Shown here: piece after piece, positions 49,057 to 59,151 of the stretch
How the letters are laid out: the number at the start of each line of letters is the position of its first letter
How positions within the stretch are numbered: the first letter of the stretch is position 1
Assembly: GCA_023954045.1 (NCBI GenBank)
Contig: JAMLIR010000006.1
Location: 103,665-167,664, forward strand
Source: Burkholderiaceae bacterium
GTDB lineage: Bacteria > Pseudomonadota > Gammaproteobacteria > Burkholderiales > Burkholderiaceae_E
Reading direction: 5' to 3'
DNA: 64,000 nucleotides
The notes under the pieces: generated by a model
What the model saw: the letters and a program-made list of their open reading frames with translations, nothing else
Told to the model about the DNA's origin: nothing
The model's database searches: none
Program-made: the position numbers and the translations under genes

Positions 49057-50066
49057 GGCGCCCGGTCGTGTTCGTTGCGCGGCTCGCGCGAGAGCAAGGC
49101 CAGCACCGCGTCGCGCGCACCCTGGCGTCCCGCCAGCACCGCGTTGACCGCCGAGACGATCGGCATGTCGACGCCGTGCTGGCGCGCGAGCGTCTCGGCT
49201 GCCTGCGCGCAGGGCACTCCTTCGGCGACGTGCCCGAGGCGCGCGACGATCGCGGCCAGCGACTCGCCGGCCGCCAGCGCGAGGCCGACCTGCCGGTTGC
49301 GCGAAAGGTCGCCGGTACAGGTCAGGACGAGGTCGCCCAGCCCGGTCAGCCCCATGAAGGTTTCGGCGCGCGCGCCCATCGCCGTGCCGAGCCGGACGCT
49401 CTCGGCAAGCCCGCGGGTGATCAGCGCCGCGCGCGCGTTCTGGCCCAGCGCGAGACCGTCGCAGATGCCGGCGGCGATCGCCATCACGTTCTTCAGCGCC
49501 CCGCCCAGTTCGACGCCGACGACGTCGTCGCTCCGGTAGATGCGCGCGGGGCCGTGGTGGAACGCGTCGACCGCGGCGGCCTGCAGCGCCGAGGACGACG
49601 ACGCGACGGTCAGCGCGACCGGCAGGCCGGCGGCGACTTCCTGCGCGAAGCTCGGCCCCGAGAGCACGCCAGCCGCGTGCCGGTGCAGCTCGTCCGCGGC
49701 GACCTCGTGCGCAAGGCGCCCGGTCGCGGCCTCGATGCCCTTGCACAGCCAGACCACGCCTGCGGGCGCGTCCGGCAGCGCGACGTCGAGCGCGCGCAGC
49801 GTCCCGCGCAGGCCCGCCACCGGCGTCGCCACCACGGCGAGCGAGCCCGCGACGTCGAGCCACCGGCAGGCTTCACCGAGGTCGTCCGTGAATCCGATCC
49901 CGGGATCGAGCGCGACGCCGGGCAGGTAGCGCTCGTTGCGTCGTTCGGTGCGCAGCGACGCGACCAGCGCCGCGTCGCGCGCCCAAAGCAGGACGGCATG
50001 CCGCTTCGCGGCGTGCACCGCGAGTGCGGTACCCCACGCGCCGGCGCCGAGGATCGCGATCCGCAT
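49053..50066 (-). CDS. gpsA: glycerol-3-phosphate dehydrogenase [NAD(P)+]
   Basis: Reduces dihydroxyacetone phosphate to sn-glycerol 3-phosphate for phospholipid synthesis. The 337-residue protein begins [16 protein letters not shown] (dinucleotide fold), has [15 protein letters not shown] and the catalytic Lys region [32 protein letters not shown] and NRQVGLALA. It lies downstream of secB and the SH3-domain gene in an order common in Burkholderiales. Confidence 0.97.
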   Translation of the reverse strand: MRIAILGAGAWGTALAVHAAKRHAVLLWARDAALVASLRTERRNERYLPGVALDPGIGFTDDLGEACRWLDVAGSLAVVATPVAGLRGTLRALDVALPDAPAGVVWLCKGIEAATGRLAHEVAADELHRHAAGVLSGPSFAQEVAAGLPVALTVASSSSALQAAAVDAFHHGPARIYRSDDVVGVELGGALKNVMAIAAGICDGLALGQNARAALITRGLAESVRLGTAMGARAETFMGLTGLGDLVLTCTGDLSRNRQVGLALAAGESLAAIVARLGHVAEGVPCAQAAETLARQHGVDMPIVSAVNAVLAGRQGARDAVLALLSREPRNEHDRAP

Positions 50067-50081
50067 GGCGCCGGAGCCGGC

Positions 50082-50585
50082 TCAGCGGCCCCAGACCTCG
50101 CCGGCGGCGACGAAGCCGGTGGCGCCGTCGCGATGGCGCACCCGCAGCCAGCCCGCCGGCGCGCTCGCGTCGAGCACCTCGAGCAGCACCCCGCGCTCGA
50201 CCTGCAGGACCAGTTCGCCGTTGATCTGCGCGGAGCGGCGAATCGCCGCCAGCGTGCTGGCCACGACGTGGCGCGACTCGCCGAGGTCGCCGCGGTGGAT
50301 CCAGAGCACGTCGCCGCTCATGTCGCGGACCTTGACCCACTGGTTCAGCGTCGAGAGCATCTCGAGCGGCGTGCCGCGCACGACGATGAACAGCTTGCGC
50401 GCGCGGTCGGACGGTCCGTCGTAGAGGATGGCCGCGGCGCTGGCGACGTCGCGGTACTGCGCCTCCTGCGCCTGCGCCGGCAACCCGGCCGCCGCCAGGC
50501 ACAGCGCGGCCGCGGCGGCGGCGCGCCGGAGGGCGAAGCCGGGCCGCCTCCGGGCCCCGTCTTTCGCATGCGTTCGGTCGTTCAT
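50082..50585 (-). CDS. SH3-like domain exported protein
   Basis: A 167-residue protein with a signal sequence (ALRRAAAAAALCLAAAGLPAQAQ) and two bacterial SH3-like repeats, one around QYRDVASAAAILYDGPSDRARKLFIV and one around LVLQVERGVLLEVLDASAPAGWLRVRHRDG. Such periplasmic domains often bind cell wall peptides. It lies between secB and gpsA with 15 bp to gpsA. The exact role is unknown. Confidence 0.83.
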   Translation of the reverse strand: MNDRTHAKDGARRRPGFALRRAAAAAALCLAAAGLPAQAQEAQYRDVASAAAILYDGPSDRARKLFIVVRGTPLEMLSTLNQWVKVRDMSGDVLWIHRGDLGESRHVVASTLAAIRRSAQINGELVLQVERGVLLEVLDASAPAGWLRVRHRDGATGFVAAGEVWGR

Positions 50586-50638
50586 CGCAGCCTTCCGCCG
50601 TCGCTCGGGGGTGCAGGACGAATCCGGGCGGCTGCGCG

Positions 50639-51118
50639 TCAGTGCGTGCCACCCGGGAGGATGATGCCCGACCCCTGCTTCTCGGCCGTCTGCTGCGCGA
50701 GCCGCTGCTGGTAGAGCGCCTCGAAGTTGATCTCGGCCAGGTGGATCGGCGGGAAGCCGGTCCGCTGCACCGTGTCCGCGACGTTCGAGCGCAGGTACGG
50801 GTAGACGATGTTCGGGCAGACCACGTTGAGCAGCAGCTCCATCTGCTCGGCCGGGATGTTGCGCATCTCGAAGATGCCGCCCTGCTTCGCCTCGACCAGG
50901 AACGCGGTCTTGTCGCCGACCTTGGTGGTCACGGTGACCGTCACGGTCGACTCGTAGATGCCCTCGACCAGCTGCTCGCTGCCGACGTCCATCTGGATCT
51001 CGACCGTCGGCTGCTGCGTCTCGAGGAAGATACGCGGCGCGTTGGGAATCTCGAGCGAGAGGTCCTTCAGGTAGACCCGCTGGATGGCAAAGACGGGGGC
51101 TTGCGCCTGGTCGGTCAT
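50639..51118 (-). CDS. secB: protein-export chaperone SecB
   Basis: A 159-residue tetrameric chaperone that keeps preproteins unfolded and hands them to SecA. It has [22 protein letters not shown], the family's start, and [37 protein letters not shown], the conserved second half. The neighbours, grxC upstream and gpsA downstream, match the standard betaproteobacterial order. Confidence 0.98.
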   Translation of the reverse strand: MTDQAQAPVFAIQRVYLKDLSLEIPNAPRIFLETQQPTVEIQMDVGSEQLVEGIYESTVTVTVTTKVGDKTAFLVEAKQGGIFEMRNIPAEQMELLLNVVCPNIVYPYLRSNVADTVQRTGFPPIHLAEINFEALYQQRLAQQTAEKQGSGIILPGGTH

Positions 51119-51176
51119 GGATGTTCCTGGTGGGTGCCGGCAGCCGGCCGGTGCGATGGGGGTTCGGAATCCGGGC

Positions 51177-51437
51177 CTAGCCCCGCAGCAGCGGGACCAG
51201 CCCGCCTTCGCGGTCGAGCTCGGCCAGGTCGTCGAAGCCGCCGACGTGGCGCTCGCCGATGTAGATCTGCGGGACGGTGCGCCGCCCGGTGCGCGCGATC
51301 ATCTCCTCGCGCTGCGACGGATCGAGATCGATGCGCACCTTCTCGATCCCGTCCACGCCGCGGGCCTTCAGCAGTTGCTCGGCGCGCACGCAGTAGGGGC
51401 ACATCGCGGTGCAGTACATCAGGACCCGTGAAGCCAT
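51177..51437 (-). CDS. grxC: glutaredoxin 3
   Basis: An 86-residue glutathione-dependent thiol reductase with active site CPYC in [17 protein letters not shown], the cis-Pro in RTVPQIYIG and the GSH-binding HVGGFDDL. Start ATG 51437. It is followed by secB 58 bp away and preceded by the rhodanese gene, both in the same direction. Confidence 0.96.
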   Translation of the reverse strand: MASRVLMYCTAMCPYCVRAEQLLKARGVDGIEKVRIDLDPSQREEMIARTGRRTVPQIYIGERHVGGFDDLAELDREGGLVPLLRG

Positions 51438-51454
51438 CCGTCGCCCTCCCGGCG

Positions 51455-51856
51455 CTACTTGACGACCGGCAGGCCGGCTTGCCGCCAGGACTGCAGTCCG
51501 CCGCCCAGGTTGAAGACGTCCTTGCGGCCGGCCTTGCGCAGGATGCCGGCAGCGCGGCTCGAGGTGGCGCCGCTCGCGCAGCACAGCAGAACCGGCTTGT
51601 CGGCGGGAAGCTCGCCGATGCGCTTCTCGAGCTCGGCCATCGGGATGTTGCGCGCGTTGGGCAGGTGCCCGCCCGAGTAGTCGGCCGGCGAGCGCACGTC
51701 GAGCACGATGGCGCCGGTGTCGTTGATCAGCCGGGTCGCGCCCAGCGTGTCGAGCGACGGCCCGGAGGCGCCGCGCATCACCATCGGCCACACCAGCATC
51801 GCGCCGGAGACGAAGGCGATCGCGATCAGGACGATGTTTTCGGTGACGAAGTCCAC
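51455..51856 (-). CDS. membrane-anchored rhodanese-like protein
   Basis: A 133-residue protein from GTG 51856 with one N-terminal helix (VDFVTENIVLIAIAFVSGAML) and a rhodanese domain: IVLDVRSPADYSGGHLPNARNIP, then the active loop CASGATSSRAA with the catalytic Cys in LLCCASG, and GGLQSW. The ATG at 51925 would add 23 polar residues and overlap the gpmA promoter region, so the GTG is preferred. It may handle persulfide sulfur. First gene of the leftward rhodanese-grxC-secB group. Confidence 0.85.
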   Translation of the reverse strand: MDFVTENIVLIAIAFVSGAMLVWPMVMRGASGPSLDTLGATRLINDTGAIVLDVRSPADYSGGHLPNARNIPMAELEKRIGELPADKPVLLCCASGATSSRAAGILRKAGRKDVFNLGGGLQSWRQAGLPVVK

Positions 51857-51939
51857 GGTTCGGTGGTCGATCGGTGATCGGTTGCTCAAACCGTGGATTA
51901 TAGAATAGTGGTCCGTCAGCCCCACGTCGACTGCCAGAG

Positions 51940-52698
51940 ATGACCTACAAGCTCGTGCTGCTTCGCCATGGCGAGAGCCAGTGGAACCTCGAGAACCGCT
52001 TCACCGGGTGGACCGACGTCGACCTCACCGAAACCGGACGGGCCGAGGCGCAGCGCGCCGGCCAGTTGCTGAAGGCCGAGGGCTTCGACTTCGACCTCGC
52101 ATTCACGTCGGTGCTCAAGCGCGCGATCCGCACGCTGTGGACCGTGCTCGACGAAATGGACCGGATGTGGATCCCGGTGGTCCACGACTGGCGCCTGAAC
52201 GAGCGGCACTACGGCGCGCTGCAGGGCCTGAACAAGGCCGAGACCGCGGCGCGCTTCGGAGACGAGCAGGTGCTGGTCTGGCGCCGCGCCTACGCGATCG
52301 CCCCCGATCCGCTGCCCCCCGGCGACCCGCGCGGCGCCGAGAACGACCCGCGCTACGCCGGGCTGCGCGCCAGCGAGATTCCGCGCACCGAGTGCCTGAA
52401 GGACACGGTGGCGCGCGTCGTCCCTTACTGGGACGAGACGATCGCGCCGGCGATCCGGCTGGGCAAGCGCGCGATCGTCGCGGCGCACGGCAATTCGCTG
52501 CGCGCGCTGATCAAGCACCTCGACGGCATCGGCGACGACGGGATCGTCCACCTGAACATCCCGACGGGGCGGCCGCTGGTCTACGAGCTCGACGACGCGA
52601 TGCGGCCCGTTCGCCACTACTACCTCGGCGACCAGGCCGAGATCGAGGCGGCGATGGCCGCCGTCGCCGCCCAGGGCAAGGCGCGCCCGTCCGCCTGA
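51940..52698 (+). CDS. gpmA: 2,3-bisphosphoglycerate-dependent phosphoglycerate mutase
   Basis: Interconverts 3- and 2-phosphoglycerate in glycolysis. The 252-residue length is normal. The phosphorylated His is in [18 protein letters not shown] (residue 10), with [29 protein letters not shown] and the second His in [12 protein letters not shown]. It is divergent from the rhodanese gene with about 83 bp between starts. Confidence 0.97.
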   Translation: MTYKLVLLRHGESQWNLENRFTGWTDVDLTETGRAEAQRAGQLLKAEGFDFDLAFTSVLKRAIRTLWTVLDEMDRMWIPVVHDWRLNERHYGALQGLNKAETAARFGDEQVLVWRRAYAIAPDPLPPGDPRGAENDPRYAGLRASEIPRTECLKDTVARVVPYWDETIAPAIRLGKRAIVAAHGNSLRALIKHLDGIGDDGIVHLNIPTGRPLVYELDDAMRPVRHYYLGDQAEIEAAMAAVAAQGKARPSA

Positions 52699-52876
52699 TC
52701 GCAACACACGCCCGACCGCCCGAGCGGGCAAACGGCCTGTCCGGGCGGTCGGCGATGCCCGCCGGCCGGGAAGGCCTGCGCCCACCCCCGAAGCGGGGGC
52801 GGTTTATACTCGATCGCTCGGTAGACGGCGCTCGGCGCGAGGTGAATCGCCGGCCGCTCTGCCCACGGGATCATCG

Positions 52877-54298
52877 ATGAAGGGCAAGCTCAAACCCCTG
52901 GGTCTCCTTTCGGTCGGCGTCGTCGCAGGCGTGCTGGTCAGCCTCGGCCTGACGGCGGTCGCCCAGCGCGAGACCCGCGCCACGCTGCCGCTCGAGGAGC
53001 TGCGCCAGTTCAGCGACGTCTTCGGCGCGATCAAGGCCAATTACGTCGAACCGGTCGAGGACCGCAAGCTGATCACCGGCGCGATCGACGGCATGCTGTC
53101 GGGCCTGGACCCGCACTCGGCCTACCTCGACGCCGAAGCCTTCAAGGAGCTGCAGGTCGGCACGCAGGGCGAGTTCGGCGGGCTGGGCATCGAGGTCGGC
53201 ACCGAAGACGGCTTCGTCAAGGTCGTCGCCCCGATCGAGGACACCCCTGCCGCGCGCGCGGGGGTGAAAGCCGGCGACCTGATCGTGCGCATCGACGACA
53301 AGCCCACCAAGGGCATGTCGCTGAACGACGCGGTCAAGATGATGCGCGGCAAGCCGAAGACGCCGATCACGCTCACCATCTCGCGCAAGGGCGAGCCGCA
53401 GCCGATCGTGCTGCAGATCGTCCGCGACGTCATCAAGGTCCAGTCGGTGCGCTCGAAGGTGCTCGAGCCCGGGATCGGCTACGTGCGGATCACGCAGTTC
53501 CAGGAGCACACGGTCGAGAACCTCGTCAAGCACCTCGAGGGACTCTCGAAGCAGAACGCACTGAACAGCATCGTGCTCGACCTGCGCAACGACCCGGGCG
53601 GCCTGCTGCACGGCGCGGTCGGCGTGTCGGCGGCGTTCCTGCCGCCGAAGGCCATCGTGGTCACGACCGACGGGCGCACCGAGGACGCCCGCCGCAAGTA
53701 CATCGCCAGCCCCGAGGACTACCTGCGCGGCAGCCGCGACGACGTGCTGCGTCGGCTGCCCGCCGCGGCGAAGACCGCGCCGATGGTGGTGCTGGTCAAC
53801 GCGGGGTCGGCCTCGGCTTCCGAGATCGTGGCCGGCGCGCTGCAGGACCACAAGCGCGCGGTGCTGCTGGGCACGCAAACCTTCGGCAAGGGCTCGGTGC
53901 AGTCGATCCTGCCGCTGTCGAACACGACCGCGATCAAGCTCACGACGGCGCGCTACTACACGCCGAACGGCCGCTCGATCCAGGCCAAGGGGATCACCCC
54001 GGACTATCTCGTCGAGGAGACGCCCGAGGGCGACCTCAGCACGTTCCGGCTGCGCGAGGTCGACCTGAACCGGCACCTGAGCAACGACAAGGACCAGGAG
54101 GGCCGGCCGACCGCGCCGAAGCCGGGCGACGCGTCGCAGGCGCCGAAGGACCGCAAGCCGATCGAGTTCGGGTCGGCCGACGACTACCAGCTCAAGCAGG
54201 CGCTGAACTACCTGAAGGGCCAGCCGGTGGTGATCGCCAAGGCGAAGGACGAAGCGTTGCCGGGGGCGTCCGACGCGAGGGCTTCCGACTCCAAGTGA
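52877..54298 (+). CDS. ctpA: S41 family C-terminal processing peptidase
   Basis: A 473-residue periplasmic serine protease with a signal anchor (PLGLLSVGVVAGVLVSLGL). A PDZ domain covers about residues 95-175 (GGLGIEVGTEDGFVKV and onward). The catalytic Ser is in VNAGSASASEIVAGALQD and the Lys in GTQTFGKGSVQS, the Ser-Lys dyad of this family. The C-terminal 60 residues are polar with no clear domain. A TATACT-like -10 lies about 70 bp upstream after a GC-rich hairpin. It is followed by the MoeB-like gene. Confidence 0.95.
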   Translation: MKGKLKPLGLLSVGVVAGVLVSLGLTAVAQRETRATLPLEELRQFSDVFGAIKANYVEPVEDRKLITGAIDGMLSGLDPHSAYLDAEAFKELQVGTQGEFGGLGIEVGTEDGFVKVVAPIEDTPAARAGVKAGDLIVRIDDKPTKGMSLNDAVKMMRGKPKTPITLTISRKGEPQPIVLQIVRDVIKVQSVRSKVLEPGIGYVRITQFQEHTVENLVKHLEGLSKQNALNSIVLDLRNDPGGLLHGAVGVSAAFLPPKAIVVTTDGRTEDARRKYIASPEDYLRGSRDDVLRRLPAAAKTAPMVVLVNAGSASASEIVAGALQDHKRAVLLGTQTFGKGSVQSILPLSNTTAIKLTTARYYTPNGRSIQAKGITPDYLVEETPEGDLSTFRLREVDLNRHLSNDKDQEGRPTAPKPGDASQAPKDRKPIEFGSADDYQLKQALNYLKGQPVVIAKAKDEALPGASDARASDSK

Positions 54299-54392
54299 CG
54301 CCTCGCTGCGTCCGGCCACGGCCGGACGGGCATCGGCGGCGCCGCCTCCCCGGTCGCCGCCGACCGCATCGGCAGCGCCGACCGGCCGAGCC

Positions 54393-55157
54393 ATGAACGA
54401 CGAACAACTGCTGCGCTACAGCCGCCACATCCTGCTCGACGAAATGGGCGTCGACGTCCAGGAGCGGCTGCTCGGCGCCACCGCGCTCGTCGTCGGCGCC
54501 GGCGGCCTGGGGTCGCCCGCGGGCCTGTACCTCGCCGCTGCGGGGATCGGGCGGATCCTCCTCGCCGACGACGATGCGGTCGACCTGACCAACCTGCAGC
54601 GCCAGATCCTGCACCGGCAGGATCGCGTCGGCCAGCCGAAGGCCGAGTCGGGCCGGCGCTCGATGCTCGAAATCAACCCGGGGATCGAGGTCGAGGCGAT
54701 CGTGCGGCGGCTCGACGGCGAAGCGCTCGCCGCAGCGGTCGCGCGCGCCGACGTCGTCCTCGACTGCTGCGACAACTTCGCGACGCGACAGGCGGTCAAC
54801 CGCGCCTGCGTCACGCTCGGCAGGCCGCTGGTGTCGGGCGCAGCGATCCGCTTCGACGGCCAGGTGGCGGTGTTCGATTCCCGGCGCGAGGACTCGCCCT
54901 GCTACCACTGCCTGTTTCCCGAGGGGCAGGACGTCGAGGAAGTGCGTTGCGCGACGATGGGCGTGTTCGCGCCGCTGACCGGCATCGTCGGCACGGTGCA
55001 GGCCGCCGAGGCGCTGAAGCTGGCCGGCGGCTTCGGCACGCCTGCCGTCGGCCGCCTGATGATGCTCGACGCGCGCGCGATGCACTGGCACGACGTGAAG
55101 GTGCCGCGCGACCCGGAGTGCGCGGTCTGCGCCTCGCGCCCGCGGCCGCCGCGCTGA
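54393..55157 (+). CDS. HesA/MoeB/ThiF family adenylyltransferase
   Basis: A 254-residue E1-like enzyme that adenylates the C-terminus of a small sulfur carrier such as MoaD or ThiS. It has [20 protein letters not shown], the ATP loop [35 protein letters not shown] and zinc Cys pairs CYHC and CAVC. It is a single-domain form without a C-terminal rhodanese. Its position after ctpA is standard in Burkholderiales. MoeB and ThiF cannot be told apart here. Confidence 0.92.
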   Translation: MNDEQLLRYSRHILLDEMGVDVQERLLGATALVVGAGGLGSPAGLYLAAAGIGRILLADDDAVDLTNLQRQILHRQDRVGQPKAESGRRSMLEINPGIEVEAIVRRLDGEALAAAVARADVVLDCCDNFATRQAVNRACVTLGRPLVSGAAIRFDGQVAVFDSRREDSPCYHCLFPEGQDVEEVRCATMGVFAPLTGIVGTVQAAEALKLAGGFGTPAVGRLMMLDARAMHWHDVKVPRDPECAVCASRPRPPR

Positions 55158-55251
55158 GCGACGCCCTCCGCCCTCCGCCCTCGGCCCTTCGGCCGATCGA
55201 CGTTCGACCGGATCGCGGTCGCCCGACGCGACCGGTAAACTCGGCCGCCTG

Positions 55252-57132
55252 ATGACTCCCGACGACTCCGACACGATCGACCGCGAAGCGCTGGCGATCC
55301 TGAACCGCGTGTTCGGCTACGCGTCGTTCCGCGGCCTGCAGCACTCGATCGTCGCGCACGTCGCCGCCGGCGGCGACGCGCTGGTGCTGATGCCCACCGG
55401 CGGCGGCAAGTCGCTGTGCTACCAGATCCCGGCGCTGATTCGCGACGGCGTCGGCGTCGTGGTCTCGCCGCTGATCGCGCTGATGCAGGACCAGGTCGAC
55501 GCGCTGCGCGAGCTCGGCGTGCGCGCCGCGTTCCTCAATTCGTCGCTCGGCGCGCGCGAGGCGGCCACGGTCGAGCGCGCGGTCGCGGCCGGCGAGCTCG
55601 ATCTGCTGTACGTGGCGCCCGAACGCCTGCTCACGCCACGCTGCCTCGAGCTGCTCGACGGCGCGAAGATCGCGCTGTTCGCGATCGACGAGGCGCACTG
55701 CGTCTCGCAGTGGGGCCACGACTTCCGCCCGGAATACCTGCAGCTCGCAGTGCTGCACGAGCGCTGGCCGCGGGTGCCGCGCGTCGCGCTGACCGCGACC
55801 GCCGACGCGCTCACCCGCCGCGAGATCGTCGCGAAGCTCGCGCTCGAATCGGCCCGCGAATTCGTCTCGAGCTTCGACCGGCCCAACATCCGCTACCGGA
55901 TCGTCGAGAAGGTCGACCCGAAGCGCCAGCTGCTCGACTTCGTCGCCGGGTCGCACGCGGGCCAGGCCGGCATCGTCTACTGCGCGTCGCGGGCGAAGGT
56001 CGACGAGATCGCGCAGTGGCTGTCGGCGCAGGGCATCCCCGCGCTGCCGTACCACGCCGGCCTGGACAACGCGACGCGCAGCGCCCACCAGGCGCGCTTC
56101 CTGCGCGAGGACGGCCTGGTGATGGTGGCGACGATCGCGTTCGGAATGGGGATCGACAAGCCCGACGTGCGCTTCGTCGCCCACCTCGACATGCCCAGGA
56201 GCGTCGAAGGCTACTACCAGGAGACCGGTCGCGCCGGCCGCGACGGCGAGCCGGCCGAAGCCTGGATGGCCTACGGGCTCGCCGACGTCGTCCAGCAGCG
56301 GCGGCTGATCGACCTGTCGGAAGCCGACGAAGCGTACAAGCGCGTCTCGAGCGCGAAGCTCGACGCGATGCTCGGGCTCGCCGAGACGATCGACTGCCGC
56401 CGGGTGCGCCTGCTCGCCTACTTCGGCGAGGCGAGCGGTCCCTGCGGCAACTGCGACAACTGCCTCGAGCCGCCCGAGCCCTGGGACGCCACCGAGCCGG
56501 CCCGCAAGCTGCTCTCGTGCATCTACCGCGTCCGGCAGGCGAGCGGCTTCGGCTTCGGCGCCCAGCACATCATCGCCGTGCTGCGCGGCCAGGCGAGCGA
56601 GCGAGTGCGGCAGCACGGGCACGACGCGCTCAGCACGTTCGGCATCGGTGCCGACCTCTCGGAGACCGAATGGCGCGCGGTGCTGCGCCAGCTGATCGCG
56701 CAGGGCCTGGTCGCGGTGGACCACGCGCGACACCAGGTGCTCGTGCTCACCGATGCCAGCCGTGCGCTGCTGCGCGGCGAACGCACGCTGCAGATGCGGC
56801 GCCCGAAGGCGGACGTCGGGCGACGCGCCGGGCGCGGAGCGCGCCGGGCGCGCGGCGACTCCGCGGCCGCGGGCGCGCAGGCGCCGGCGGGCGGCGCGGC
56901 CGACGCAGCGGTCGAGGCCCTGTTCGAGAGGCTGAGGGAGTGGCGGCGCACCACCGCGACGGCGCGCGGCGTGCCGCCGTACGTGATCTTCCACGACGCG
57001 ACGCTGCGCGGAATCGCCGAGCGCCGGCCGGCCTCGCTCGAGGAGCTCGCCGCGGTCGGCGGCGTCGGCGAGAAGAAGCTCGACGCCTACGGCGCCGAGC
57101 TCATCGGCCTGATCGGCTCGGCCGGCCCCTGA
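55252..57132 (+). CDS. recQ: ATP-dependent DNA helicase RecQ
   Basis: A 626-residue 3'-5' DNA helicase for repair and recombination. Helicase motifs are [14 protein letters not shown] (I), [13 protein letters not shown] (Ia), [20 protein letters not shown] (II), ALTATA (III), [16 protein letters not shown] (V) and [12 protein letters not shown] (VI). The zinc Cys are in [12 protein letters not shown], a winged-helix domain follows, and an HRDC domain occupies about 555-620 after an Arg/Gly/Ala-rich linker. The last 32 bp overlap the end of the convergent rhlE. Confidence 0.97.
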   Translation: MTPDDSDTIDREALAILNRVFGYASFRGLQHSIVAHVAAGGDALVLMPTGGGKSLCYQIPALIRDGVGVVVSPLIALMQDQVDALRELGVRAAFLNSSLGAREAATVERAVAAGELDLLYVAPERLLTPRCLELLDGAKIALFAIDEAHCVSQWGHDFRPEYLQLAVLHERWPRVPRVALTATADALTRREIVAKLALESAREFVSSFDRPNIRYRIVEKVDPKRQLLDFVAGSHAGQAGIVYCASRAKVDEIAQWLSAQGIPALPYHAGLDNATRSAHQARFLREDGLVMVATIAFGMGIDKPDVRFVAHLDMPRSVEGYYQETGRAGRDGEPAEAWMAYGLADVVQQRRLIDLSEADEAYKRVSSAKLDAMLGLAETIDCRRVRLLAYFGEASGPCGNCDNCLEPPEPWDATEPARKLLSCIYRVRQASGFGFGAQHIIAVLRGQASERVRQHGHDALSTFGIGADLSETEWRAVLRQLIAQGLVAVDHARHQVLVLTDASRALLRGERTLQMRRPKADVGRRAGRGARRARGDSAAAGAQAPAGGAADAAVEALFERLREWRRTTATARGVPPYVIFHDATLRGIAERRPASLEELAAVGGVGEKKLDAYGAELIGLIGSAGP

Positions 57133-58579
57133 AGCCGCCGACTCCGCTCGGCCGCGCCGGCGCGGCGGGTGCGGGCGGCTGGCCCGCCGGGGCGGCGGCG
57201 ACGACGCGCGCAGGCTGCGAAGGCGCCACGGGCGCGCGCTGCGCCTTGGGCGCCGACGCACTGCGAGGCGGCTGCGTGCCCTGGCCTCGCGACGAGGCGT
57301 AACCGCCCTGGCTGCGCGCCACGCCCTGGCCGCCCTGCCTCGGTCCCGCGCCGCGCGAAGCGTCGCCGCGCATCGGACGGCGCGGCTGACGCGGCGGCCG
57401 GTCGTCGACGTCCGGCTCGTTGCGCGCGTTCGGGTCGAGCTCGAAACCGGCGATCGTCTCGCGCGGGATCTCGCGCCGGATCAGCCGCTCGATGTCGCGC
57501 AGCAGCCCGCTCTCGTCGGGCGAAACCAGCGACACGGCCTCGCCTTCGGCCCCGGCGCGGCCGGTGCGGCCGATGCGATGCACGTAATCTTCCGGCACGT
57601 TGGGCAGGTCGAAGTTCACGACGTGCGGCAGCTCGACGATGTCCAGGCCGCGCGCGGCGATGTCGGTCGCCACCAGCACCTGCAGGCTGCCGGACTTGAA
57701 CTCGGACAGCGCGCGCGTGCGCGCGTTCTGGCTCTTGTTGCCGTGGATCGCGAGCGACGGGATGCCGTCCTTCGCCAGCTGCTCGGCCAGCCGGTTCGCG
57801 CCGTGCTTGGTGCGCGTGAACACCAGCACCTGGAACCAGTTGTGCTCGCGCACCAGGTGCGACAGCAGCTCGCGCTTGCGGGCCTTGTCGACCGGCAGCA
57901 CGCGCTGACGGACCGTGTCGGCCGTCGCGTTGCGGCGCGCGACCTCGATCAGGGCCGGCTTGTTCAACAGGCCGTCGGCCAGCGCCTTGATCTCGTCGGA
58001 GAACGTCGCCGAGAACAGCAGGTTCTGGCGCTGCGGCGGCAGCAGCTTCAGCACGCGACGAATGTCGTGGATGAAGCCCATGTCGAGCATGCGATCGGCC
58101 TCGTCGAGGACCAGCACCTCGACGCCCGACAGGTCGACCGTGCGCTGGCCGGCGTGGTCGAGCAGCCGGCCCGGGGTTGCGACCAGGATGTCGACGCCGC
58201 GACGCAGGCGGTCGATCTGCGGGTTGATGTTGACGCCGCCGAACACGACGGTCGACGAGATCTTCAGGTGCTTCGAGTAGGCGACGACGCTTTCCTCGAC
58301 CTGCGCCGCGAGCTCGCGGGTGGGCGTCAGGATCAGCACGCGAATCGGGCGTGCGCCGCCTGCGGCCGGCTTGCGCGCTGGCGTCGTCGACAGGCGCTGC
58401 AGGATCGGCAGCACGAAGCCGGCGGTCTTGCCGGTGCCGGTCTGCGCGCCGGCGAGCAGGTCGCCGCCCGACAGCACGGCCGGAATGGCTTTCGCCTGGA
58501 TGGGGGTGGGGGAATCGTAGCCGCGCTCGGTGACGGCACGGACGAGGGCTTCGGACAAGCCCAGGGAAGCAAAGGACAT
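57101..58579 (-). CDS. rhlE: DEAD-box RNA helicase (RhlE type)
   Basis: A 492-residue RNA helicase. The Q motif begins [27 protein letters not shown]; motif I is [18 protein letters not shown]; then [29 protein letters not shown], and [10 protein letters not shown]. From about residue 390 the tail is a low-complexity Arg/Gly/Pro/Gln/Ser region of some 100 residues typical of RhlE. A 13-base motif shared with the rpoH and sRNA promoter regions lies at 58751-58763 upstream. The 3' end overlaps recQ. Confidence 0.94.
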   Translation of the reverse strand: MSFASLGLSEALVRAVTERGYDSPTPIQAKAIPAVLSGGDLLAGAQTGTGKTAGFVLPILQRLSTTPARKPAAGGARPIRVLILTPTRELAAQVEESVVAYSKHLKISSTVVFGGVNINPQIDRLRRGVDILVATPGRLLDHAGQRTVDLSGVEVLVLDEADRMLDMGFIHDIRRVLKLLPPQRQNLLFSATFSDEIKALADGLLNKPALIEVARRNATADTVRQRVLPVDKARKRELLSHLVREHNWFQVLVFTRTKHGANRLAEQLAKDGIPSLAIHGNKSQNARTRALSEFKSGSLQVLVATDIAARGLDIVELPHVVNFDLPNVPEDYVHRIGRTGRAGAEGEAVSLVSPDESGLLRDIERLIRREIPRETIAGFELDPNARNEPDVDDRPPRQPRRPMRGDASRGAGPRQGGQGVARSQGGYASSRGQGTQPPRSASAPKAQRAPVAPSQPARVVAAAPAGQPPAPAAPARPSGVGGFRGRPSRSGR

Positions 58580-58841
58580 GGGACTCCAGCGACATCGGCC
58601 TCGGTCACCGCAGCGCGCGAGCGCGCCGCCGGTTGCGACGCCAGTCGCGGGCAGACGAATCAGGGTTAGGGCCTTCTGGAACGGCAGATGCCGTGAAGAC
58701 GCGGCGAAGAGACTGGCTGTCGACACCGCTGCGCGGCGCCGATTCGGTACCGCACTGCAACATGATAGCCGAAAGCGCGGCCGCGCGCAGGCCGGGCCCC
58801 CGCAATGGCGCAGCCGGACCGACCGGTGGCGCCGGAGCGCC
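58580..58841. other. 262-bp upstream region of rhlE
   Basis: No gene is supported. On the minus strand ATGTTGCAGTGCG at 58763-58751 resembles sequences next to the rpoH promoter and inside the sRNA promoter. A TATCAT overlapping it could be a -10, but no good -35 is placed before it. Confidence 0.4.
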
Positions 58842-59027
58842 TCAACCGTGTCCCGAGAGTTGCCTGATCAGCGCGAACGTGACCAGCGCCATCCCGAGCA
58901 GCAGCGCGAAGAACACCAGCGAGCGCTGCTCGAAGCGTCGCCCCGCCCTGCGCTCCAGCGCGTCGAGCAGCCGGTCGGCGACCAGGTAGAGCACCGCCGC
59001 CGTGATGACGAAATAGACGAGATCCAT
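58842..59027 (-). CDS. small two-helix membrane protein
   Basis: From ATG 59027 this is a 61-residue protein: a helix at [21 protein letters not shown], a charged middle [10 protein letters not shown], and a second helix [19 protein letters not shown] ending in a short polar tail. I do not recognise the family. It starts about 30 bp after the sRNA terminator and faces the same way, and lies before the rhlE upstream region. Confidence 0.55.
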   Translation of the reverse strand: MDLVYFVITAAVLYLVADRLLDALERRAGRRFEQRSLVFFALLLGMALVTFALIRQLSGHG

Positions 59028-59054
59028 GCCGGGAACCCTACGCGATCGCCGGAC

Positions 59055-59083
59055 GAAAAAAAACCCGGGCATCGCTGCCCGGG
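59055..59083 (-). terminator. strong rho-independent terminator
   Basis: On the minus strand ACCCGGGCA, a GCGA loop and TGCCCGGGT form a perfect 9-bp stem followed by seven or eight T residues. It ends the small RNA at 59055-59118 and would also stop read-through from slmA. Confidence 0.95.
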
Positions 59084-59118
59084 TGGAATCCACCAAAGGA
59101 GGAGGTGGAGGAGACGGT
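59055..59118 (-). ncRNA. small RNA with anti-Shine-Dalgarno hairpin loop
   Basis: A gene of about 65 nt is defined by a promoter (TTGCAA, 17 bp, TAGAGT), a predicted start near 59118 and a strong terminator. The 5' tail contains CTCCTCC. The first hairpin pairs TCCACC (59109-59104) with GGTGGA (59094-59089) and exposes the loop TCCTCCTTT, which is complementary to ribosome-binding sites. The second hairpin is the terminator. A double hairpin with an anti-SD loop resembles, from memory, the betaproteobacterial family of Burkholderia NcS27 ('Betaproteobacteria toxic small RNA'). It should repress translation of many mRNAs. Confidence 0.8.
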
Positions 59119-59122
59119 GAGG

Positions 59123-59151
59123 ACTCTAGCAGAAATCATGTTGCGTTGCAA
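59123..59151 (-). promoter_or_regulatory. promoter of the small RNA, overlapping a palindrome
   Basis: The -35 TTGCAA is at 59151-59146 and the -10 TAGAGT at 59128-59123, with the ideal 17-bp spacer. The perfect palindrome CATGTTGC-GTT-GCAACATG at 59137-59155 covers the -35 and part of the spacer, so a dimeric regulator could control it. Confidence 0.75.

Noticed and set aside
55416-57302. A 628-codon open frame on the plus strand inside recQ
   Set aside because: It is in another phase of a gene with clear helicase motifs, is Arg/Ala-rich and has no family features. Such frames are expected at this GC content.
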